Shown here one piece after another: positions 42,583 through 49,276 of a DNA stretch of 64,000 nucleotides. Position 1 is the first letter of the stretch, and each line of letters starts with the position of its first letter. The stretch spans positions 558,001 to 622,000 of the forward strand of contig NZ_JABXWI010000002.1 in assembly GCF_014930365.1 (NCBI RefSeq), given 5' to 3'. The translations under genes and the position numbers were made by a program. This DNA is from Streptomyces caniscabiei (GTDB taxonomy: Bacteria; Actinomycetota; Actinomycetes; Streptomycetales; Streptomycetaceae). The notes beneath the pieces were generated by a model, which was not told the origin of the DNA, searched no databases, and was given only the letters and a program-made list of their open reading frames with translations.

Positions 42583-44652
42583 ATGAACTGGACAGAACTC
42601 GACCGACGCGCCGTCGACACCGCCCGTCTGCTGGCCGCCGACGCCGTGCAGAAGGTCGGCAACGGGCATCCGGGTACGGCGATGAGCCTCGCGCCCGCCG
42701 CGTACACGCTCTTTCAGAAGGTGATGCGTCACGATCCGGCGGACCCCGAGTGGACCGGCCGTGACCGCTTCGTCCTCTCCCCCGGCCACACCTCGCTGAC
42801 CCTCTACACCCAGCTGTACCTGGCCGGGTACGAGCTGGAGCTGGACGATCTGAAGGCGTTCCGGACGCACGGTTCGAAGACGCCGGGTCATCCGGAGTAC
42901 GGGCACACCGCCGGTGTCGAGACCACCACGGGTCCGCTCGGCCAGGGCGTCGCCAACGCCGTCGGCATGGCGATGGCCGCCCGCTACGAGCGCGGTCTGT
43001 TCGACCCGGACGCTCCCGAGGGCACCTCCCCGTTCGACCACACCGTGTGGGCGATCGTCTCCGACGGCGACCTGGAGGAAGGCATCTCCGCCGAGGCGTC
43101 CTCCCTGGCGGGCCATCAGCGGCTGGGCAATCTCGTCTTCCTGTACGACGACAACCACATCTCCATCGAGGGCGACACGGCCACCGCGTTCTCCGAGGAC
43201 GTGCTGAAGCGGTACGAGGCGTACGGCTGGCACGTGCAGCGGATCGAGCCGGCCTTCAACGGCAACGTCGACGTGCACGCCCTGTACGACGCGCTGACGG
43301 CCGCGCGGGAGGAGACCTCGCGTCCCTCGATCATCGCGATGCGCACGATCATCGCCTGGCCGGCCCCCAACGCGCAGAACACCGAGGCCTCGCACGGCTC
43401 CGCGCTCGGTGCGGACGAGGTCGCCGCCACCAAGCGGGTCCTCGGCTTCGACGCGGACAAGACCTTCGACGTCGCCGACGACGTGCTCGCCCACACCCGC
43501 CGCGCCCTCGACCGGGGCGCCGAGGCGCACGCCGCCTGGGACAAGCGGATCGCCGAGTGGCGCGCCGCCTCCCCCGAACGGGCCCGGCTCTTCGACCGGG
43601 TCGTCGCGGGCCGGCTGCCCGAGGGCTGGGAGCGGGCACTGCCCGTCTTCGAGGAGGGCACCTCCGTGGCGACGCGTGCGGCATCCGGCAAGGTGCTCCA
43701 GGCGCTGGGCGCGGTGATCCCCGAGCTGTGGGGCGGCTCCGCCGACCTCGCCGGGTCGAACAACACCACCATCGACAAGACGTCGTCCTTCCTCCCGGCG
43801 GACAACCCGCTCCCGGAGGCGGACCCGTACGGCCGCACGATCCACTTCGGCATCCGCGAGCACTCCATGGCCGCCGAGATGAACGGCATCGCGCTGCACG
43901 GCAACACCCGCATCTACGGCGGCACCTTCCTGGTCTTCTCGGACTACATGCGCAACGCCGTGCGCCTGTCCGCGCTGATGCAGCTGCCGGTGACGTACGT
44001 CTGGACGCACGACTCCATCGGTCTCGGCGAGGACGGCCCCACCCATCAGCCGGTCGAACACCTGGCCTCCCTGCGGGCGATCCCGGGGCTGAACATCGTC
44101 CGCCCGGCCGACGCCAACGAGACGGCGATCGCCTGGGCCGAGATCCTGAAGCGGCACACCACGAACCCGGCCCCGCACGGGCTGGCGCTCACCCGCCAGG
44201 GCGTGCCGACGTACGCGCCCGACTCCCGTGCGGCGAAGGGCGGTTACGTCCGGGCGGAGTCCTCGACCGCGACCCCGGAGGTGATCCTGATAGCCACCGG
44301 CTCCGAGGTGCGGCTGGCCGTCGCCGCGCGCGAGCGGCTGGAGGCCGAGGGGGTCGGCACCCGGGTGGTGTCGATGCCGTCGGTGGAGTGGTTCGAGGAA
44401 CAGCCGCGCGAATACCGCGAGAGCGTGCTGCCGCCGTCCGTGCGGGCCCGCGTGGCGGTCGAGGCGGGGATCGGCCTGACCTGGTACCGGTACGTCGGTG
44501 ACCACGGCCGCATCGTCTCCCTCGAACACTTCGGCGCCTCCGCCGACGCGAAGACCCTGTTCGCCGAGTACGGCTTCACCGCCGAGAACGTCGTCGCCGC
44601 GGCGCGGGACGCGCTCGACGGCACGACGCGGCCCGACGCCGTCCGCGGCTGA
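42583..44652 (+). CDS. tkt: Transketolase
   Basis: 689-aa thiamine-diphosphate enzyme moving two-carbon units between sugar phosphates. Clear blocks: 'AVQKVGNGHPGTAMSLAPAA', 'LSPGHTSLTLYTQLYLAGY', 'TTGPLGQGVANAVGMAMA', the TPP/Mg motif 'VSDGDLEEGISAEASSLAG' continuing to 'LYDDNHISIEGDT', and the pyrimidine-domain 'FGIREHSMAAEMNGIAL'. Start uncertain: ATG at 42583 has GAGG 11 bases away, while a TTG at 42577 is better spaced; a TTG at 42535 would read through the AT-rich palindrome region. It heads a pentose-phosphate operon and is probably one of two transketolases in the genome. Confidence 0.93.
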   Translation: MNWTELDRRAVDTARLLAADAVQKVGNGHPGTAMSLAPAAYTLFQKVMRHDPADPEWTGRDRFVLSPGHTSLTLYTQLYLAGYELELDDLKAFRTHGSKTPGHPEYGHTAGVETTTGPLGQGVANAVGMAMAARYERGLFDPDAPEGTSPFDHTVWAIVSDGDLEEGISAEASSLAGHQRLGNLVFLYDDNHISIEGDTATAFSEDVLKRYEAYGWHVQRIEPAFNGNVDVHALYDALTAAREETSRPSIIAMRTIIAWPAPNAQNTEASHGSALGADEVAATKRVLGFDADKTFDVADDVLAHTRRALDRGAEAHAAWDKRIAEWRAASPERARLFDRVVAGRLPEGWERALPVFEEGTSVATRAASGKVLQALGAVIPELWGGSADLAGSNNTTIDKTSSFLPADNPLPEADPYGRTIHFGIREHSMAAEMNGIALHGNTRIYGGTFLVFSDYMRNAVRLSALMQLPVTYVWTHDSIGLGEDGPTHQPVEHLASLRAIPGLNIVRPADANETAIAWAEILKRHTTNPAPHGLALTRQGVPTYAPDSRAAKGGYVRAESSTATPEVILIATGSEVRLAVAARERLEAEGVGTRVVSMPSVEWFEEQPREYRESVLPPSVRARVAVEAGIGLTWYRYVGDHGRIVSLEHFGASADAKTLFAEYGFTAENVVAAARDALDGTTRPDAVRG

Positions 44653-44680
44653 CGCGCGCCATGGAAGGAAGATGATCACT

Positions 44681-44773
44681 GTGACCACGGAAGCGCTCCG
44701 GGCGACCGTCGACGGCCGCCCCGGCACCGCGGTGAGCAAGGCCTTGAACAGCGAGGGAGTTGATGCGGAATGA
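44681..44773 (+). CDS. Small ORF (30 aa) between transketolase and glucose-6-phosphate dehydrogenase
   Basis: GTG at 44681 follows GGAAGGAAG at good spacing (an ATG at 44672 is also in frame) and opens a 30-aa reading frame beginning MTTEALRATVDGR and ending LNSEGVDAE, whose stop overlaps the zwf ATG (ATGA). It occupies the position where transaldolase usually stands in Streptomyces pentose-phosphate operons. It could be a translational-coupling leader or a remnant. I see no convincing transaldolase similarity. Confidence 0.4.
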   Translation: MTTEALRATVDGRPGTAVSKALNSEGVDAE

Positions 44774-46299
44774 CCGCCGAGTGGCTCAACCCGCTCCGGG
44801 ACGCGGGCGATCGCCGGCTCCCGAAGATCGCGGGCCCGTCCGGGCTCGTCATCTTCGGGGTGACCGGTGACCTGTCCCGCAAGAAGCTGATGCCGGCCGT
44901 GTACGACCTGGCCAACCGGGGTCTGCTGCCGCCGGGCTTCTCGCTGGTGGGGTTCGCCCGCCGGGACTGGGAGGACGAGGACTTCGCGCAGATCGTGCAC
45001 GACGCGGTCCGCGAGCACGCCCGCACCGAGTTCCGCGAGGAGGTCTGGCAGCAGCTCGCCGAGGGGATGCGCTTCATCCCGGGCGACTTCGGTGACGACG
45101 AGGCGTTCAAGCGGCTCCGCGAGGCCGTCGAGGAGCTGGACGTCTCCCGGGGCACCGGCGGCAACTTCGCGTTCTACCTCTCCGTGCCGCCGAGCATGTT
45201 CCCGAAGGTCGTCAAGCAGCTCAAGAAGCACGGTCTGGCCAGTCCGCCCGAGGGCTCCTGGCGGCGCGCGGTCATCGAGAAGCCGTTCGGCCACGACCTG
45301 GCGAGCGCCCGCGAGCTGAACGCGGTCCTGCACGAGGTGTTCGACCCCGAGCAGGTCTTCCGCATCGACCACTACCTCGGCAAGGAGACCGTCCAGAACA
45401 TCCTGGCGCTCCGCTTCGCCAACCAGATGTACGAGCCCATCTGGAACCGGAGTTACGTCGACCACGTACAGATCACCATGGCCGAGGACATCGGCATCGG
45501 CGGCCGGGCGGGCTACTACGACGGCATCGGCTCGGCCCGGGACGTCATCCAGAACCACCTGCTCCAGCTGCTGGCCCTGACCGCCATGGAGGAACCGGCG
45601 GCCTTCGACGCCGAGTCGCTGCTGACCGAGAAGCTGAAGGCGCTGAAGGCGGTGCGGCTGCCGGAGGACCTGGGCCGGCACACCGTGCGCGGCCAGTACG
45701 CGGGCGGCTGGCAGGGCGGTGAGCAGGTGCTCGGCTATCTGGAGGAGGAGGGCATCGACCGGTCCTCCACCACGGACACCTACGCGGCGGTCAAGTTGGG
45801 CATCGACAACCGCCGTTGGGCGGGCGTCCCGTTCTATCTGCGCACCGGCAAGCGGCTCGGCCGCCGGGTCACCGAGATCGCGGTCGTCTTCCAGCGCGCC
45901 CCGCACTCCCCGTTCGACTCCACGGCCACCGAGGAGCTGGGGCAGAACGCGATCGTCGTCCGGGTGCAGCCGGACGAGGGGATGACCGTGCGCTTCGGTT
46001 CGAAGGTGCCGGGTACCTCGATGGAGATCCGGGACGTCACGATGGACTTCGCGTACGGCGAGTCGTTCACGGAGTCCAGCCCGGAGGCGTACGAACGGCT
46101 GATCCTTGATGTGCTGCTCGGCGACGCCAACCTCTTCCCCCGCCACCAGGAGGTGGAGGAGTCCTGGAAGATCCTCGATCCGATCGAGGAGTACTGGGCG
46201 GGGAACGGCAGGCCCGCGCAGTACGCCTCGGGTGGTTGGGGGCCCGCGGAAGCGGACGAGATGCTCGCACAAGACGGACGGAGCTGGCGCAGGCCATGA
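44770..46299 (+). CDS. zwf: Glucose-6-phosphate 1-dehydrogenase
   Basis: 509-aa enzyme oxidising glucose-6-phosphate to 6-phosphogluconolactone with NADP reduction. Coenzyme motif 'LVIFGVTGDLSRKKLMPAVY' (GxTGDLxxKK), the active-site signature 'RIDHYLGKETVQNI', 'VIEKPFGHDLASA' and 'YLRTGKRLGRRVTEIAV' are intact and the length is standard. GAGGGAG precedes the ATG. The stop overlaps opcA. Confidence 0.96.
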   Translation: MTAEWLNPLRDAGDRRLPKIAGPSGLVIFGVTGDLSRKKLMPAVYDLANRGLLPPGFSLVGFARRDWEDEDFAQIVHDAVREHARTEFREEVWQQLAEGMRFIPGDFGDDEAFKRLREAVEELDVSRGTGGNFAFYLSVPPSMFPKVVKQLKKHGLASPPEGSWRRAVIEKPFGHDLASARELNAVLHEVFDPEQVFRIDHYLGKETVQNILALRFANQMYEPIWNRSYVDHVQITMAEDIGIGGRAGYYDGIGSARDVIQNHLLQLLALTAMEEPAAFDAESLLTEKLKALKAVRLPEDLGRHTVRGQYAGGWQGGEQVLGYLEEEGIDRSSTTDTYAAVKLGIDNRRWAGVPFYLRTGKRLGRRVTEIAVVFQRAPHSPFDSTATEELGQNAIVVRVQPDEGMTVRFGSKVPGTSMEIRDVTMDFAYGESFTESSPEAYERLILDVLLGDANLFPRHQEVEESWKILDPIEEYWAGNGRPAQYASGGWGPAEADEMLAQDGRSWRRP

Positions 46300-47231
46300 A
46301 GATCGACCTGACTGACACCACGGCAAGCAAGATCAACAAGGCGTTGGTGCAGGGCCGCCGGGCCATCGGCACGCCCGCCGTGGGCATGGTCCTCACGATG
46401 GTGATCGTGACGGACGAGGAGAACGCCTACGACTCGATCAAGGCGGCCGAGGAGGCCTCGCACGAGCACCCCTCGCGCACCCTGGTCGTCATCAAGCGGC
46501 ACGCCCGCACCCCGAAGGACCGCACGAAGTCGCACCTGGACGCCGAGGTGCGGGTCGGCGCCGACGCGGGCACCGGCGAGACGGTCGTGCTGCGGACGTA
46601 CGGCGAGGTGTCCGACCACGCCGACTCCGTGGTGCTGCCGCTGCTGCTGCCGGACGCGCCGGTGGTGGTGTGGTGGCCGGTGAACGCGCCGGAGAACCCG
46701 GCCAAGGACCCGCTGGGCGCGCTCGCCCAGCGCCGGATCACCGACATGTACGCCGTGGAGTCGCCGCTCGCCGCGCTGGAGCAGCGCCGCGCCTCCTACA
46801 CCCCCGGCGACACCGATCTCGCCTGGACCCGGCTGACGCCGTGGCGTTCCATGCTGGCGGCCGCCCTCGACCAGGCCAAGGAGAGGATCACCTCGGCCGC
46901 CGTCGAGAGCGAGGCCGACAACCCCAGCGCCGAACTGCTGGCCCGCTGGCTGGAGGCCCGGCTCGGCGTGTCCGTCGAGCGGGTCCTGACCGCCGGGCCG
47001 GTGGTGACGGGCGTGCGCCTCGGCACCGCCAGGGGCGAGGTCGTCATCGACCGCCCCGAGGGTCCGCTCGCCACGCTCACCCTGCCCGGGCAGCCCTCCC
47101 GCACCCTCGCCCTGAAGGTGCGCGCCACGTCCGAGCTGATCGCCGAGGAGCTGCGCCGCCTCGACGCCGACGAGATGTACGCCGTCGCCCTGCGCGGCGG
47201 GGGCGACGGGCAGCCCGCCGCCGACGACTGA
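46296..47231 (+). CDS. opcA: OpcA, glucose-6-phosphate dehydrogenase assembly protein
   Basis: 311-aa actinobacterial/cyanobacterial OpcA. 'MKIDLTDTTASKINKALVQ', 'HPSRTLVVIKRHARTPKD' and 'DAPVVVWWPVNAPENPAKD' are characteristic. OpcA promotes G6PDH oligomerisation or activity and always neighbours zwf. Its ATG overlaps the zwf stop (ATGA). Confidence 0.94.
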   Translation: MKIDLTDTTASKINKALVQGRRAIGTPAVGMVLTMVIVTDEENAYDSIKAAEEASHEHPSRTLVVIKRHARTPKDRTKSHLDAEVRVGADAGTGETVVLRTYGEVSDHADSVVLPLLLPDAPVVVWWPVNAPENPAKDPLGALAQRRITDMYAVESPLAALEQRRASYTPGDTDLAWTRLTPWRSMLAAALDQAKERITSAAVESEADNPSAELLARWLEARLGVSVERVLTAGPVVTGVRLGTARGEVVIDRPEGPLATLTLPGQPSRTLALKVRATSELIAEELRRLDADEMYAVALRGGGDGQPAADD

Positions 47232-47272
47232 CACGCCTTCGCTCGACTCCCTCATGGAACAGGTGAACTGAC

Positions 47273-48160
47273 ATGGCAACGATGCAGCTGGGTCTCATCG
47301 GCCTCGGCAAGATGGGCGGCAACATGCGCGAGCGCATCCGCCGCGCCGGCCACACCGTCATCGGCTACGACCGCGACCCCGAGGTCTCCGACGTGGGCAG
47401 CCTGGCCGAACTGGTCGAGCGCCTCGACGGGCCGCGGGTGGTGTGGGTGATGGTCCCGGCGGGCGGCGCCACCCAGTCCGTCGTCGACGAGCTGGCGGAG
47501 CTGCTGTCGCCGGGCGACACCGTCGTCGACGGCGGCAACTCCCGTTGGACGGACGACGAGAAGCACGCCGCCGAGCTGGGCGCCAAGGGCATCGGCTTCG
47601 TCGACGCGGGTGTCTCCGGGGGCGTGTGGGGTCTGCAGAACGGTTACGCCCTGATGGTCGGCGGCGACGAGGAGCACGTCGAACGGCTCCAGCCGATCTT
47701 CGAGGCGCTCAAGCCGGAGGGACCGTACGGCTATGTCCACGCCGGCAAGGTCGGCGCCGGGCACTTCTCCAAGATGGTCCACAACGGTATCGAGTACGCC
47801 ATGATGCAGGCGTACGCCGAGGGTTGGGAGCTGCTGGAGAAGGTCGACTCGGTGACGAGCGTGCGGGAGGTGTTCCGCTCCTGGCAGGAGGGGACCGTGA
47901 TCCGCTCGTGGCTGCTGGACCTCGCCGTCAACGCGCTCGACGAGGACGAGCACCTGCAGAAGCTGCGCGGCTACGCCGAGGACTCCGGTGAGGGGCGGTG
48001 GACCGTCGAGGCGGCCATCGACCACGCGGTGCCGCTGCCGGCGATCACCGCGTCGCTGTTCACCCGGTTCGCCTCGCGCCAGGACGACTCCCCCCAGATG
48101 AAGATGATCGCCGCGCTGCGCAACCAGTTCGGCGGGCACGCGGTCGAGGCGAAGCCGTAG
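47273..48160 (+). CDS. gnd: 6-phosphogluconate dehydrogenase, decarboxylating (short NAD-type)
   Basis: 295-aa short form of 6PGDH (YqeC/GndA-type), which lacks the C-terminal extension of the roughly 470-aa enterobacterial enzyme. Cofactor motif 'LGLIGLGKMGGNMRERI', 'TVVDGGNSRWTDDEK', substrate loop 'FVDAGVSGGVWGLQNGYALM' and catalytic Lys region 'GAGHFSKMVHNGIEYAMMQA' are present. 'YDRDPE' after the second strand, lacking an Arg-rich patch, suggests NAD rather than NADP. Start has AGGTG. It follows opcA by 41 bp; a strong terminator follows. Confidence 0.92.
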   Translation: MATMQLGLIGLGKMGGNMRERIRRAGHTVIGYDRDPEVSDVGSLAELVERLDGPRVVWVMVPAGGATQSVVDELAELLSPGDTVVDGGNSRWTDDEKHAAELGAKGIGFVDAGVSGGVWGLQNGYALMVGGDEEHVERLQPIFEALKPEGPYGYVHAGKVGAGHFSKMVHNGIEYAMMQAYAEGWELLEKVDSVTSVREVFRSWQEGTVIRSWLLDLAVNALDEDEHLQKLRGYAEDSGEGRWTVEAAIDHAVPLPAITASLFTRFASRQDDSPQMKMIAALRNQFGGHAVEAKP

Positions 48161-48163
48161 CAG

Positions 48164-48198
48164 GAGCGGGCGCGCCCCTTCGGGGGCGCGGCCCGCTC
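48164..48198. terminator. Bidirectional intrinsic terminator
   Basis: GAGCGGGCGCGCCCC, TTC loop, then GGGGCGCGGCCCGCTC: about 15 bp of stem with one bulge, directly after the gnd stop and overlapping the stop of the convergent phosphotransferase gene. Confidence 0.78.
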
Positions 48199-49027
48199 AA
48201 GCCAGCAGGGCGGTGGTGAAGGCCTCCTCGTGGGTCCTCAGCCAGGTCCGGACGCGGTCCCAGCGGGCCCAGCCGCCGCGATCCGCGAGGACCCGGCGGT
48301 AGACGGGGTCACCGCCGGCCACGCGTACGGCCACGAAGGCCCGGCAGGCCTCCGTGGCCTGCTGGACGACGCCGGGCAGGAGGGCGCGGTCGGCCGAGGA
48401 CAGGCCGTAGCCGTCGGCGAGGACGCGCAGGCGCCGGGGCGCGTCCAGGGGGCCGCCCGGGTAGAGGGCGGCCGCCGATTCGGGGTCGAGCAGGGGCACC
48501 CAGTAGCGGGCCGCCATGGCCACGTCCCAGACAGGTCGGCCCGGTGCGGCCAGGTCGAAGTCGATCAGGGCGGTGGCACGGCCGTCGCGGAAGACGACGT
48601 TGTCGGGGCAGACGTCGTTGTGGCAGAGGATCGGCCCGCCCTCGGGGTCGGACAGCTCCCGGGGCCACGCGGCACACGTGTCGACCGGGATGTCCGCGCT
48701 CGCCGCGTGCAGACCGCGCAGGAGCCGCCCCACCGACGTCAGGGCCGGCTCCGTCAGTGCCCAGGCCGGGAACGGCGGCAGCGCCACGTCGCCCGGGACG
48801 AAGGTCAGCTGCTCGCGGCCGTCCGGTGTGCGGCCGACGGGCAGCGGCGCCCCCGTGAAGCCGCGTCGGCGCAGTGCGCGCAGATGCGCGTGGAGGGCGG
48901 GCGCGGTGGGCGGCGCCGGGCGGTCGACGAGGGAGCCCCGCCGGACGACCGCGCCCGCGTTCACCGTGCCGCCGGGAAGCACGTCGCCGTCGTCCCGTGC
49001 ATCCGGCTTCGCCCCGTCGTTCGTCAT
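48197..49027 (-). CDS. Aminoglycoside-phosphotransferase-fold kinase
   Basis: 276-aa APH-family small-molecule kinase. The catalytic loop is 'ILCHNDVCPDNVVFRDG' (HxDxxxxN) and the metal motif 'ATALIDFDLAAPGRPVWDVA'. The first lobe contains 'LTFVPGDVALPPFP' and 'VGRLLRGLHAASADIPV'. The substrate may be an alcohol, amino sugar or antibiotic; nothing shows resistance specifically. The ATG at 49027 lacks a clear ribosome site, so the start is uncertain. The frame stays open for over 3 kb upstream only as a shadow of the oxylipin gene. Separately transcribed. Confidence 0.8.
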   Translation of the reverse strand: MTNDGAKPDARDDGDVLPGGTVNAGAVVRRGSLVDRPAPPTAPALHAHLRALRRRGFTGAPLPVGRTPDGREQLTFVPGDVALPPFPAWALTEPALTSVGRLLRGLHAASADIPVDTCAAWPRELSDPEGGPILCHNDVCPDNVVFRDGRATALIDFDLAAPGRPVWDVAMAARYWVPLLDPESAAALYPGGPLDAPRRLRVLADGYGLSSADRALLPGVVQQATEACRAFVAVRVAGGDPVYRRVLADRGGWARWDRVRTWLRTHEEAFTTALLA

Positions 49028-49109
49028 GGGGATCACGCTAGCCGCCGCTGCGGGGGCTTCCTCGGGTCGTTCGCTCCCCTTCGCCGGGCGGAATGCGATG
49101 TTCACCCGC

Positions 49110-49138
49110 ATTATTGTCAGATGTGTACATGGCGTGAA
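49110..49138 (-). promoter_or_regulatory. Candidate promoter of the phosphotransferase gene
   Basis: On the minus strand TTCACG (49138-49133), 17 bp, AATAAT (49115-49110). It overlaps ATGTGTACAT, a near-palindrome. The leader to the predicted start would be about 75 nt. Confidence 0.4.
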
Positions 49139-49220
49139 CTGTCGCTGTGGCCGGAACCCCGCCGCCGGTAGCGTGCGGCCTCTGTCCGTATGCACTGCGC
49201 TCGCATTGCCTACGTCTTCC

Positions 49221-49260
49221 CACGCATCCATACGCCTCCGTACGCATCCGTACGCGTCCG
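49221..49260 (+). repeat. 10-bp tandem repeat array upstream of the catalase/dioxygenase gene
   Basis: Four contiguous 10-bp units of consensus TACGCNTCCG (CACGCATCCA, TACGCCTCCG, TACGCATCCG, TACGCGTCCG), with weaker matches on both sides (TACGTCTTCC before). The array ends four bases before the AAGGAG ribosome site. The period equals roughly one DNA turn, so a regulator could bind on one face, or the transcript leader could be structured. Confidence 0.8.
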
Positions 49261-49276
49261 CACGAAGGAGACGCCG

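Noticed and set aside
44681..44773. Small ORF as a truncated transaldolase
   Set aside because: Only a weak 'EGVD' resemblance to the transaldolase C-terminus and no catalytic Lys region; kept as an unexplained small ORF.
42529..46326. A 1265-codon minus-strand frame opposite the pentose-phosphate operon
   Set aside because: Antisense shadow of tkt and zwf, rich in Arg/Gly/Val/His with no domains; the plus-strand genes are unambiguous.
48197..49027. Phosphotransferase as an aminoglycoside-resistance gene
   Set aside because: Only general kinase-fold motifs are visible; substrate cannot be inferred and there is no antibiotic cluster nearby.
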